A stretch of DNA of 64,000 bases from Papaver somniferum (Eukaryota > Streptophyta > Magnoliopsida > Ranunculales > Papaveraceae), in assembly GCF_003573695.1 (NCBI RefSeq), contig NC_039359.1, positions 158,154,210 through 158,218,209 of the forward strand. Reading direction: 5' to 3'. Position numbers and translations under genes: made by a program. Of this stretch, positions 46,591-58,920 are shown piece by piece. Below the pieces are notes generated by a model. It made no database searches and was not told the origin of the DNA. It saw nothing but the letters and a program-made list of their open reading frames with translations. Position 1 is the first letter of the stretch. Each line of letters starts with the position of its first letter.

Positions 46591-49082
46591 TGAAAAATCA
46601 GTGGTCTAACAACCACACCCAATATTTCGTTTAGGAAATTTATATGGACTAACTCCAATATATTTCCAAGAGAATCAACTAGACAGTCAGACTCAATCAA
46701 GGAAAATACATTCAAGAGTTATATCCCAATTTCTCAAATCAATCTGCAATCGAACAGATAGAAATCTGTGAGCCGGATTAATATGAGAAATAACTTGGAC
46801 GGTACCAAAGGCCAATATCCAAGTGTCAATCAATTTATATCAACAACCAAAGGTTGGATTATCTAATTGATTGAACTACGCACAACCTGTGATATTTCAG
46901 TTATATAAAAATATAATGCGGAAAAAAAATAACACAGACACCAGAAATTTTGTTAACGAGGAAACTGCAAATGCATAGAAACCCTGGGACCTAGTCCAGA
47001 TTTGAACACCATGATGTATTAAGCCGCTACAGACTCTATCCTACTACAAGTTAACTTCGGAATGGAATGTAGTTGAACCCTAACCATAACCAATCTCACA
47101 CTGATTAAGGTACAGTCGCGTTCCTTACGCCTCTGGAACCACGCCGAATTCTGCGCACTTGATTCCCTTAGCTGATCTCACCCACAACTAAGAATTGCTA
47201 CGACCTAAAGTCAAAGACTTGATAAACAAATCTGTCTCACACAGAAAAGTCTATTGAATAGATAAATCTGTCTTCCACAGAAATACCTACGAGTTTTGTT
47301 CTGTCTTTTGATAAATCAAGGTTAACAGGAACCAATTGTTACACCGGACTTTTATTCCCAAAAAACATCCTAGTAATATCAATCACCTCACAATAATCTT
47401 AATTGTATGGAAGAGAAACAAGATATTGTCGAATCACAAACGATGGGACGAAGATGTTTGTGACTACTTTTTATCTTACCTATGGAGATTAAATCTCGAG
47501 CAAATCTTAGAGAAGATAATACTCAATACCATATAACAAAGTAAGATCAGAACACGAAACTATAGAGAAAATAGTTGGGTCTGGCTTCAGAATCCCAATG
47601 AAGTCTTTAAGTCGTTAACCTATAATGGTTCTAGGAAAAACTTATGTTAAAGGATAATTGACTCTAGTCGCAACTAGTATCACACAGGAGGTGTAGGGAT
47701 TAGGTTTCCCAGTTGCTAGACTTCTCCCTTATTTAGTCGTCAAATCAAGATTTGCAATCAATGTTACCTTGATAACAAAGCATTCAATATTCACCATGAG
47801 ATGAAAACCTGATTAGAGTCAAGCTAAAATATTTTAACCAATAGATCGAACTTAGATTGTTATACACAAATGAAATGTGACTTCATTTAGGAATGAGTAA
47901 CCATACCCAACCATATGCACATAGTTGGCTCAATAATAGTTAACCGCAGTTAGACACATGAACACTTTCACATCAACCTTGTTCATCTTAATCACAACTA
48001 GTTCAAATGACTCAAATGAAACTAGTTATGGAGTTGTTCAATTGTTTATATTTTCATAGAAGTATAGAAGACACAATTGAAGAAAAATCGATTCATGAAC
48101 ATTATAGCCACGGTTTGCAAAATATTGCATTCCTTAATATATAAGTGTATTAGTTCATGAACAAACCGATTTTAGAACTCAACCCACTCAAGTATGCAAA
48201 TGGGTACGCACACTTAGAGTTTCGGACTTTGTATGGGTTCGCCAGTATGCGAACGGGTATGCATACTGTCATACGTGACCAAACTCAGTTGAATTCTCGG
48301 ACTTGAACTTCTCAGCCGGTACGCATATAGGTATGCATACTAAGTTCCCTGACTTCAACTTCCAAACCAGTACGCATACGGGTATGCATACTATCGTTCC
48401 CGAACTTTGAATAACTTGCAACAGTTAGAATATAAGTATGCATATTGTGCTATATTCAATCACTGGTTAATCTTTCTAAACTTCATCTTAGTCATTGAAA
48501 CATTCTTGGAAGATGGGAATATCCGTGTCAAACAAACTATTAGGTTCAAAGCAATTTTCAAGTGATCAATAGATCAATACGAAACATTATGAGTCTACAT
48601 CAAATGACTGTCTCACACAAATCATGTAAGATGTTACCAGGAGATTTTCACATGATCATCTTTTAACTTTCGTCAAGAATAAAGATGAACTTGGTTAAAG
48701 CGAAAGCTTACCAACACATATTTTGAGAAATATGTAAGGGAGTTAAACTCAGCTCAAAATATCAAATGTGTATAAATTAAAGTCTATATAGCTATACGAA
48801 TTTTGTCTCAATAAGAGATAGAATAGAAATAGACTTCTGAGTTATAGATGAGTTCAAGTCTCCGCATACCTTTTGTTGATGAAGTTCCACAAGCTCCCCT
48901 AAGTAGTTCTTCGTCTTCAATCGATGAACATCGTGAAGTCTAAAGCTCAACTACATATTTATCCTAATCTGAGACATAGCTATAATTAGACTAGAAATCA
49001 AGACTTATAGTTTTGGAAACTAAACTTGACAACAAGCTTGAGATAGAAAGGCTTGCGAGTTCGATAGAGAAGCGCTCTTACA
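46591..49082 (-). repeat. solo LTR A, non-coding LTR family
   Basis: It begins TGAAAAATCA and ends GCTCTTACA on the plus strand, flanked by an exact GTTAG duplication (46586-46590 and 49083-49087). It aligns along its whole length with 49470-51953. No protein is encoded. Minus orientation is inferred because the conserved stretch GACCTAGTCCAGA reads in LTR-like fashion on that strand. Confidence 0.85.
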
Positions 49083-49259
49083 GTTAGAAATTATATCTTA
49101 CATGTCAACCTCCCTACACCAACTATACCCTAGCATAGGGGTGAACATGGAATTTTTTATGCAAAAAAAAAAAATTATATTGAAGAATGTTCAATGTCTG
49201 ACATAATAAAGGTTTTCAAAAAAATTGGAAATTGGTTTAATCCAACAACCAGACACTCC

Positions 49260-49469
49260 CTATTTGCAGGCATACTTAGGTAATTCATTTGCACACTTAT
49301 CTATTTGTGTACTTACATCTCCAACTATCAAAGTAACTTAATAAAGATTGAATATCTTCAGCAATGCATCTAAACTCCCAAGGAATAGACGATTCTCTGC
49401 CTTGAATTGTTGAGACTAAAGACTGGTAATCTGTCTTCAGTGCTTTCTTCTTAAAACCAAGAGATATAG
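49260..49469 (-). pseudogene. LINE ORF2 C-terminus (RNase H end), left part
   Basis: On the minus strand this continues the RNase H of 51954-52176 across solo LTR B: ISLGFKKKALKTDYQSLV, then IPWEFRCIAEDIQSLLSYF, then after a frameshift CANELPKYACK and a stop at 49262-49260. The pattern is that of the last part of RNase H in plant L1 LINEs. Confidence 0.65.
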
Positions 49470-51953
49470 TGAAAACGCGGGGGGTCTAACAACCTCACCC
49501 AATATTTCTATTAGCAATCTGTATGGACTAACTCCGATATACTTTCTAGAGAATCAACTAGACAGTCAGACTCAATCTAGAGAAAAGTATATCGAGGAGT
49601 TAATAACTCTCTCACTTGATTTGATTTCTACTCAAGTAAATAGGAATTTGTGAGTCTTTATCAAATACAAGGATGATAAACTTGGACGGTACCAAAGAAC
49701 AATGTCCAAGGATCAATCAATTTCCAATCAATAACCAAAGGTTGGATTTCACTATTGATCGATACAATGCACAACCTGTGATATTTCAATTATATAATAA
49801 AATATAATGTGGAATAGAAATAACACACACCAGAAATTTTGTTAACGAGGAAACAACAAATGCAGAAAAACCCCGGGACCTAGTCCAGATTGAACAACAC
49901 ACTGTATTAAGCCGCTACAGACACTAGCCTACTACAAACTAACTTCGGTCTGGACTGTAGTTGAACCCTAATCAATTTCACACTGATTCAAGGTACAATT
50001 GCGCTCCTTACGTCTCTGATCCCAGCAGGATACTACGCACTTGATTCCCTTAGCTGATCTCACCCACAACCAAGAGTTGCTACGACCCAAAGTCGAAGAC
50101 TTTAATAAACAAATCTGTATCAGACAGAAAAGTCTACAAAGATAGATAAATATGTCTCCCACAGATAAACCTAAATTTTTTTCTGACTTTTGATAAAAAT
50201 CAAGGTGAACAAGAACCAATTGATAAACCGGACTTATATTCCCGAAGAATAGCCTAGTATTATCAATCACCTCACAATAATCTAAATCGTATGGTAGCGA
50301 AACTAGATATTGCGGAATCACAAACGATGAGACAGAGATGTTTGTGATTTGTTTTTATCTTGCTATATCGGAAATATAACCTCAAGTCAATTATTCCAAT
50401 TGAAATCGTACGATAGAAAATGGCAAGATCAGATTGTTCAACTACAAGAGAAATAGTTTCGTGTGGCTTCATAATCCCAATGAAGTCTTCCAGTCGTTAA
50501 TCGACAGGGTCTCGAGAAGAAACCTACGACTAAAGGAGAATCGACTCTAGAAAACCAACTAGTATCACACAGGAGATGTGGGGATTAGTTTTGCACAGTT
50601 GCTAGATGCCTCCTTATATAGTTTTCAAATTAGGGTTTGCAATCCAAGTTACCTTGGTAACAAAGCATTCAATATTCACCGTTAGATGAAAAACCTGATT
50701 TATCCAAGCTAACATCTTTCAACCGTTAGATCGAAACTTAGTTTGTCACACACAAATGATATGTATTCATTTAGGTTTGAGTAACCGTACCTAAACGTGT
50801 ACATTGGTTGGTTCACAAATGGTTTTCCAATGGTTAGCCATATGAGTGATTTCATATCAACCGTATTCATCTTTCTCATAACTAGTTCAAATGACTCATA
50901 AGAACTAGTTCAAGAGTTGTTCAATTGCTTAGGTCTTTATACATAGACACAATTGAAACAAAATCGGTTTGATTTATTTGAATCAATTCATGAACAACAT
51001 ACCCACGGTTTGCAAACATTGCATTCCTTATAATTTATTGTTTAAGTCCATGAACTAACGATTTGAAAAATAACCAGCTTGGGTACGCGTACGGGTATGC
51101 ATACCTTAGCTACCGGATTTTGAGTTGGTTTCAGTTTCCAAACTCAGCAGACTTTTTCGAGTGAAAAATTTCCGCCAGTACGCATACCTAAGGTGACTGG
51201 TTTTGGAGTTCGTAAACTTCAAACCCGGCATAATTTCACGGACGTGAACTTCTACCAGTATGCGTACGGGTACGCATACCCAACCTGTCTCCTTAACCAA
51301 TACAGCGTGCATACATATGCACACACTTGGTTTCCGACACATGGATTTATACAAAAATGTGCGAACACACTAAATGCTTACATCCATAGATGGTTACATA
51401 TTCTCAACTCTACATTTCAATCATTGAAACATTCTTCTTCAAGATGGTTACATAGATGTTATAAAAGTCGTCAGACATAAAGAATCGACTATCGTCATCA
51501 AATCTATTTTCAAAATTGAAACGTCATCATGACTTTCGTCATGGGTAAAGATGAAGATGGTTAAAGCAAAATCTTATCAACACGTATTTCGAGAAAAAGA
51601 TAGGCGAGTAAACTCGGCTCGAAATAGAAAGTGTATATGCATGAAAACTATCATACTTATACGACTGTTGTCTCAAGAGTAGGAGATAGAGTAGATAGAC
51701 TTTTGAGTGACAAGATGAGTTCAAGTCTCCACATACCTTTTAGTTGGATGAAGTTCCACCGGTTCCTTGAGTAGTTCTTCGTCTTTTTAAGATAATCGTC
51801 ATGGAGTCTGGAGCTCAACTATTCCTAACTATCCTAGACCGAGACTTAGTCATAAGTATACTAGAAATCAAGACATATAGTTTTGATCACTAATATTGAC
51901 AAACATGCTTGATATAGAAACACATGCGAGTTCGACCGAGCAATGCTCTAACA
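49470..51953 (-). repeat. solo LTR B, same family as A, inside a LINE
   Basis: It begins TGAAAACGCG and ends GCTCTAACA, flanked by an exact TATAG duplication (49465-49469 and 51954-51958). It interrupts a LINE RNase H frame. It was therefore a separate insertion from solo LTR A. Confidence 0.85.
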
Positions 51954-52007
51954 TATAGCCCACTCCACAGTCTCCAAAACATATAGCCCACTCCACAGTC
52001 TCCAAAA
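51952..52007. repeat. 28-bp tandem duplication at the solo LTR border
   Basis: Two exact units begin CATATAGCCCACTCC and end CTCCAAAA. The duplication lies within the LINE coding sequence and touches the LTR B target site. Confidence 0.9.
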
Positions 52008-53190
52008 CAGCTACACACTCCAAAAATTCAGAGTCGGGAGCATCACTGAAAGATTTTGAAGCTAGATGTCTACCTGCACAATTTATTATTATTAGGCCAT
52101 AACCACCATTTTTAATAATAGAACAATAAGAAGTGTCACAATTAATATTAACAAAGTCATCCAAAGGGGTGACCATTTAGGCATTATAGGAGTAGAGATT
52201 TACATTATGAGTGTCCCTGGTAACACTAGCAGAGCTATTAAGAAAATGGTTAATCTTATTTGTAAGTTGGTGTATGGAGCTGAGTTTATTTTTGAAGACC
52301 AAATCACATCGATCTGCAATTCCATATGTGCCAAGAAATAACAGCTATTCTGCTAAACATAGTGTCATCAGCTGCAAACCAGCTTAAGATCCAATATTTC
52401 ATACTAGTACATTGTCCTTCACTGGATCTATATCCAATAATGTTGAACCAGATTTCCCTAGCAATTGTGCTATACAAAAGCAAATGCAGGCCAGTTTTAT
52501 CAACAGTTTTGCATCTGTTACACTTAATATCTTCTTGTCTGAAATTCGTATTTAGTCTTTCCTTAAGTGGGAAAATATCTTTCATACGCCTCCAGATAAA
52601 GAGCTTAGCTCTTGGAGTGGCATTGATTGACCAAACCTTCTTCTAAAGGGAATTCTATGAAGTTCGTGACATATCCACCTCTTGATGAAACTTCTGATTA
52701 TATATAGCATGATAAGCATACTTCACTGTAAAAACTCCATTTTTCGTTAGAATCCACACTAGCTTATCCTTGCTTCTCATAAGGATTCTCATGTTCAGAA
52801 TAAGAGAAGCAATGTTGTTGTCAAAAATATTGTTGATGAGATCAGATTTCCAGCAATTGTCATAAATATGAGTTACTTCTTGATAATTAGAGGTTGCGGT
52901 AAAAGGAACTGGAACTCCATCGAAGACTGCAACCCACTTATCCTTCCATATTAAGATTTTTTTACCATCACCAAGAGGCCAAAAACTGTGTTTTTTTTTA
53001 TAAAATCAAATTCATTTCTGATACTTTTCTATCTCCAAGTAGAATCATTTTTCTTGAAGCAATGAAAATGAGATACATTCTTGAAGTACTTAACTTGCAT
53101 AGAGAAGTCCACATTGTACTCAACAGTACATAATCTCCAAGAAGTCTTGGACAATAGGGCATGATTAAGATGAACATGGATTGAAAGTGT
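51954..53190 (-). pseudogene. LINE ORF2 fragment (zinc-binding region and RNase H), minus strand
   Basis: From right to left on the minus strand come a decayed zinc-binding segment (53150-52300), with IFPLKERLNTNFRQEDIKC and a C..C...H pattern plus EIWFNIIGY, and RNase H start residues DFVNINCDTSYC, GGYGLIIINCAG and DSEFLECVAVLETVEWA (52170-51990). Many stops interrupt it. Solo LTR B separates it from its C-terminus at 49260-49469. No RT domain remains on this strand. Confidence 0.7.
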
Positions 53191-53940
53191 CGAAGAAATC
53201 ACAACAACAATTAAAGAAATTTATGAAACATAATTGAACACTTGGACTGGATGGGTCCCGGTGAAGTTTTATGACAATTTCTTGAATATCATCAGGGAGG
53301 ATTATATTAAACTATTAAAATATTTTTTAAGATGAAAACTTTATGGATTGGGAGCCAATAATACTTTTATCACGTACTCTCATTATAAAGTGACAAAATT
53401 GAAGATGTCAAGGATTTTCGTCCAATAAGTTTAATCAACACGTCCTACAAATTTGTTACTCACGCCCTATAAATATTGAAGAAATTTATGCCAAATTTGA
53501 TCTGCGAAACCCAAATGACGTTTGTTGCAAAAAGGTAGATTTTTGATGGTATACTCATGACAAACGAGTGTATTGACTCGAGAATAAAGAAAAATGAGTT
53601 TAGATGGGTGTTCAAACTGGATGTAGAGAACGCATATAATAAGGTCAGTTGGGTATTATTAGATAAATCATACAGTGATGAGAAATATAAGATTTTGTAT
53701 CAAGTGGCGTAGATGGATTCATGTGTGTGTCTCTACTTCTCCTTCTTTATATATGTTTAAAAACTCAAGGGGATTGAGACAACACTTTGGTTTTGGAGGC
53801 ACCTTGTAAGATAATTCTTAAACTAGAAGAGCATGGTCCATGTGAAGGATTTAAAGTGCACCACAACGGGACACAAGTATCTCACTTGTTGTTCCACGAT
53901 CATACATTTTTTTCTTCTGATTCCCCATGACGCTCTTCAA
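53190..53940 (+). pseudogene. LINE reverse transcriptase fragment, plus strand
   Basis: A highly decayed RT reads across frames: VKDFRPISLINTSYKF near 53408-53460, MTFVAKRQIFDGILMTNECI near 53515-53570, FKLDVENAYNKVSW near 53608-53650, then LKGIE near 53762 where GLRQGD would be. The motif order matches RT blocks of plant LINEs. It is oriented opposite to the neighbouring LINE piece. Confidence 0.65.
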
Positions 53941-54095
53941 ATTATAGGCTTGATCTACTCAAGCCTTTGCATGGCTCTTCCTCCCTAACTAATTAGCTTA
54001 CCACAATTGCATCAATATGGAAACATAAATTTAGTAAGTTCGCGACAATTTCCTACCATATCATAACTAAATTTTGTGTGTTTTGTGGAGCACAG

Positions 54096-54277
54096 TTAAG
54101 CTTGCAATGCGTTCTTTCCCTCGATGCAATGAAGTACTCAAAAAAACAATGAACTCCAATGAATTATTGGAACTTCCTGGTTATAACTCTAACCTCCCTG
54201 AAGAGCGACTAATGAGGAAAAAGAAATTCATGGAACTACAAGAAATTTCCAAACCCGCATGTAACCAAGACAAATAA
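54096..54277 (+). pseudogene. partial duplicate of the third exon of the 399-1312 gene
   Basis: After an AG acceptor at 54094-54095 the frame reads KLAMRSFPRCNEVLKK, then NELLELPGYNSNLPEERL, a lysine-rich helix with KFMELQE, and CNQDK before TAA at 54275-54277. It aligns with exon 3 of the left-hand gene at roughly two thirds of positions and keeps its intron border. The serine tail is lost. No matching exon 1 or 2 was found in the preceding 150 bases, where LINE sequence ends, so it is probably an exon relic. A working gene with distant exons cannot be fully excluded. Confidence 0.7.
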
Positions 54278-56689
54278 TAGACCATTTCATCCTCATCATC
54301 CAATCCCATATAATATTAGGTAACAACAACAACAATAATTACTGATTGTTTGTGTCGTGTTGTCAATCAAATATCACTATATAATGGCCTATCAGTTGTG
54401 GCTTTGAAAGAAAAAAGAATGAAAAAGAAAAAGATATTTATACTGTCAATTAATGTTTTTATAATTATTGTTCTTTTGCGTTAAATCCCAAAATAAATGA
54501 TTAACTATGTATAGGTTTGGAAATGGACTCGCTTTCCGATGAGTGACTTGGATGTTGAATATAATTGAATACCTTACTCATATTAGTTAATACTTATATC
54601 CCCAGAGGAATTATGTTTACATATGTAACCTCTTGTTGAGAAATTTTCATAGCCTGAGTCAAGGTGAGAAAAAGCTCAAAGAAAGGCAACACGAAATATA
54701 AAAACTGGTTAACCAAGGTTCGAACTTCTACGGAGATGCAAATTATTCAACCTTGGGAAAGAAAAGTTAAGATACCCAACAATTTGCGTCATCCAATGTA
54801 AGTAACATTTTCAAAGTATAAGGTGTCGTACAATGTCATACCAGATTACCAATTTTAACTTTACAATTAAGCTCAAACGATATTAACAATTACAACTTCA
54901 TAATTCTACTGACACAAAATGTAGAATATGCTTGGACCAAATTTACGGGTTCGTACTTCATACTATTAGTTGGTCTTACAATATAAAGTACTTTCCTCGT
55001 AGTGAGAAGAAGATATATAAAAAACGAAGAAATGAAGGAAAATGTGCATTTTTTTCTATATACTTTCATAGTCCTCCAGGCCAGAACCTCAGTTTTCGCG
55101 GAGTCAAAGTCAAGATTTGGCTTGGTGGAAATCGAGTTTCCAATTATTTAATTTGGGTGAAAACTAGATTTCTGCCCCCAAATAGCATGGCGTCATAGTG
55201 GTTGTTTTCCCCCCTCAAGCCAGAGAAACCATATATTTTCCTCAGCCATAGGTTCACCATAGTGCTTTCTCTAATCATCCTTGGAAGGAGAAAAACGGTC
55301 TAACTAGAATACAAGCTAACTTGAAAAATCTTTGTTTTTTAAATTAAAGAAACCTCATAACCGTGATACAAGTTTTACTCATAACATATCTAAAGACATA
55401 CCCAAATCCTCACTAAAACCCTATTTTCTTTTACTGTAAGTGTTACTGCTTTATTCATCCTTCATGGATCCCAACACCTCTTCTTATCCTTCTCCCTTCT
55501 TCTTCGTCATCATCGATAGTGTCATACATTATGAATTCTTGTGGATTATCAGAAGATAAAGCTATGAGTATTTGTGAGAGATTAAATTTTATAACCACAT
55601 CATGGCTAGAGACTATTGTCACCTCACTTTAAACACACAAATTCACTAAACCCTATGTCTCCAATATGATCATTAAGGCTCCACAGATTCTTTTACCTGC
55701 TTGATGTGATTTTCTTGAACGAAAACTCGATTACTTAGAGATCTCTAGTCTTGAAATTTTCAATGTCATATCAAGAGACCAGAAATTCCACTTAGAGGGT
55801 TAAAAAAACAAATCATTATGTTATTTTATTTCGTCATGAGCATTGTTGGTTCCGATAGAGACACATTTAAGGTCATCAGAAATGTTTAACTGCACAATTA
55901 ATTTCTCTGATCATATGACCTCACATGTTTACATGATCAATATATATGGAGAAGTTAAGCTTGCTCAATGACAAAGTATGTCGTTAACACTGAAACTAGT
56001 CCATGAACTTAGCTTTACTTGTAAGCTACCATGCTTTGTTCATAAATATAAATATAATTATGACTTACATATTAGAATCTCAGTCCTGGCATTTTCGTGT
56101 TCTAGTTGCGACTACACCATCCTCTAAAATCTAGGTTTCTTATGGTGAAACTATATTAGCTTACAACTTTGAAAGACTTCATGCAGGGATTCGTGAAGCC
56201 GGGTCAGTCTACATTTTACATGAAAGTTCCTTATTATCCAAATCTTGTTCTTATTGATACTATAGATTAGGAAAACGATAGATATAAATCAAAAAGTACT
56301 CTTCGTCTCAGACTTTGTGATTCCACAAGATAAATATCTAAATCACTTCTAGTTTGATTTTTTTATATTTTTCTTGTGAGGTGAAATCGATTAGGAATCT
56401 CTATAACTTTTGAAGATAGTAGGTTATCATAATTATTGAGTTTGCTTGATATCTTCTTTCCTTGAAGATCCCTCATAAGCATATAATTCTATTAACTTTA
56501 TCGAATATATTTCTGAAGGAATCAAATGAGATTTATGCTAGAGGCTGAATAATCAAAAGTCAACACCTAGGCATGTAAAGGAAGACAGCTATTGAATCGT
56601 ATTGCTTAGGGTCATGCAAGATCCAAGAGATTTAAAGGATCAAAATTGAAGCTCATAGGGTCGATTAGATCTCAATTACATTCCTGTCC
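54278..56689. other. no gene seen
   Basis: Mostly AT-rich. A frame at 54932-55198 (88 codons) has no recognisable domain and is probably chance. No repeat structure stood out. Confidence 0.35.
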
Positions 56690-56890
56690 AAGGTATGATA
56701 GTTGGATAGTGTCTGTAGTGTCTTAATACATTATGGTGTTCAAGTTCTGTACTGGTCTCGGGGTTATTCTGCACATTGCAGTTATCCTCGTTAAACAAAT
56801 TTCTAGTGTCTTGTGTATTATTTAAGTTTTTTATCTTTATAATAGAAATATCACAACTAGTACGTTAATCAACCTAGACGGGTTTTAAGC
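56690..56890 (+). repeat. old fragment of the solo LTR A/B family, opposite orientation
   Basis: GTCTGTAGTGTCTTAATACA, then GGTGTTCAAGTTCTG, then GTTATCCTCGTTAAACAAAT and AATATCACAACTAG follow the same order as the reverse complement of about 46900-47030 in LTR A. The match is old and gapped, and the fragment may extend in both directions. Confidence 0.6.
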
Positions 56891-57215
56891 CTAAAAGACT
56901 GTGATGAACCTACAAGATTTATTTTGATAATTCATATCCTGAAACATCGATTACAAGACATGCTCTTGTTTGAACTGGGTTCAGATATACTTCGGTACAT
57001 ATTAGGTGATTCTTGGATATTGATTTTTGAGATCGTTCAAGTAAACTCGTTTACATATCAGGTATCGAATATTTACTACTGATTGTGACAAGTTTGTCCG
57101 TACATATTTCTGAACAAAAAAGTTGGCGGCATACTTGGTACCTTCTCATTTTCAAGGACGTTAGTATATAGCGAGATAAGTACGTATATTCGTCTATGGG
57201 GGGACAAAACATGGT

Positions 57216-57297
57216 CGGGCCTGAAGAGGCGCTTTGGCAAAGACGGGCCTGAAGAGGTGCTTTGGAAAAACCTGGCCTAAAGAGGCCTACCATAAAG
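57216..57297. repeat. 28-bp tandem repeat, nearly three units
   Basis: Units begin CGGGCCTGAAGAGG at 57216 and 57244; a decayed third begins at 57272. Confidence 0.75.
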
Positions 57298-57465
57298 GCT
57301 TGGCACACCTAGTGAAGTTTCATACTACTGCATCGCAAAGACTCGACGTTAAAGATTCTTGGGTTGGACGAGAGATTCAAAGTGACATAGGTTAAGATAC
57401 TGACCAAGAACGATCATAACAGAGGAATCGATCCTCTAAATGACAAAGGCTTTCCATATTAGAAC

Positions 57466-57613
57466 GATGGAGGCTCTTCGCCTCAGAGCGGAGCGATGAA
57501 GGTTCTTAGCCTCGAAGCGGAGTGACAAAGAATCTTCACCTACGAGTGGTGTGACTCTTCGCCTCGAAGTGTAGCTACCGAGGATATTGTCCTTAGAGTT
57601 GAGCTATGAAGGT
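57466..57613. repeat. 29-bp tandem repeat, about five units, abutting the LTR
   Basis: Units at 57466-57494, 57495-57523, 57524-57552, 57553-57575 (shortened) and 57576-57604 share a CTTCGCCTCGAAG-like core and GAGC ends. The array touches the LTR start at 57614. Confidence 0.75.
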
Positions 57614-58465
57614 TGTACACATATATCTCACTATCAGACACGTGTATATAAAAAGATACGTGGAAAGCATGCAGGCCAAAACATCAAAACATGATGCGTC
57701 ACGAAACACCAAATAAACCCCGAGGAGTTACTTTATCTCATCCCCAAAAGAGAAGCTAAGATCAACGGTGGAGAGAAAGTTAGCTGACACGGACGTGACA
57801 GGGGCAGAAGACACTTGTCTGACACGAGCAGACCCCTCAACTACCCACATTAAACACTCTGAGCAGTGTACGTGTCGATCAACCTGTGGAATAGAGGATG
57901 CCTCTGCGGGATCAAGGGGAAAACGCAGACCTCCGCGTGATAGACGCAAGGACACAAGAAGATAAGGTTCCAACGGTCTTCATAGATGGGTCCCACATTC
58001 TAACCTTATAAATACCCCGTCTCCACCAAGGGGAAAGGGGATCGGAAAAATCAGGAAGGGAAGGAGAGAGAGAGAGATTGCAAGTGTAAGTTAATCATTT
58101 AGAAGAGAGAAACATGTAAACCCAAAAGTCATTCGACTATTCGTGTAATCGTGAAGAACATAGTAAAACAACAAACCCTGTGGACGTAGGCCTTAGTGCT
58201 GAACCACGTAAACCTTGGTCGTATTTACATTTCAGCATTTTACATTTATTTAGCTCCATGGATCTTTACTTATACGTTTTGTTTTCTTTGCTTGTACTTA
58301 TATCCCGTGTGCAAATGCCTCGCATGGAGTTGTTAGATGAGGCCATGATAAACCCGAAGGTTTTGAGCCAATGAATCAACACCAGGATATCATCATCACA
58401 AATCTCTTTAGATGATGATGATTGATTGTGAGCATTCGGATCCCCTCGTGGTTTGTGTGTTCACA
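57614..58465 (+). repeat. 5' LTR of Gypsy copy 2
   Basis: 852 bases from TGTACACATA to TGTTCACA. It lacks about 90 bases present near 1525-1625 in copy 1. Its TATA box lies at 58007-58014. Confidence 0.85.
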
Positions 58466-58468
58466 ATT

Positions 58469-58486
58469 TGGCGCTAGAAACAGGGA
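58469..58486 (+). other. primer-binding site of Gypsy copy 2
   Basis: Same sequence as 2384-2401, starting TGGCGCTAGAA; best fit to tRNA-Asn. Confidence 0.6.
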
Positions 58487-58920
58487 CTTCGTCCCGGCAA
58501 AAGATTTATCTTGTCCTGTGATTTCATTTTAAATTGGCATATGATTGCTCTGATTTATCAGCTCGGACCGTATAGATCATTTGCTAACTGTATTGTATTC
58601 AAAAACCCACCTTTTATCTTCGATAAGATTTATTGTTCTAATCCGCGGATTTACGATTTTCTTTAGATCTCGTGCGAACCCGTCTCTCTGGGGGTTTTTT
58701 CGTAGTTTTTATACTAAGGATCTCCTTTAATAAAACTTTAACCCGTATATTATAACTTGCGTGTATTAATTCTCTCCTGGAAGAATGTATTTCTCCAACT
58801 AACCCGCTTCACGCGGATATTCCCGTTTCTTTTGTTTGAAATGCCTTATGCAGAAAGAACGTATTGTGAGTAAAGAAGGCGAGTTTCGGCGAGATTTCAT
58901 TGTCAACAAAAGGACACGTG
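58487..58920. other. 5' untranslated region of Gypsy copy 2
   Basis: No coding region is supported between the primer site and the gag ATG. The stretch aligns loosely with 2402-2910 of copy 1. Confidence 0.6.

Noticed and set aside
46347..46634. A 95-codon frame
   Set aside because: It runs into the solo LTR at 46591 and has no domain or relative that I recognise.
49470..51953. A Helitron, because of a hairpin GAGCAATGCTC next to CTAA at the right end
   Set aside because: Both copies have exact 5-bp target duplications and TG...CA ends, which fit an LTR and not a Helitron.
54932..55198. An 88-codon frame
   Set aside because: No domain or codon pattern supports it, and it lies in AT-rich sequence without splice or promoter support.
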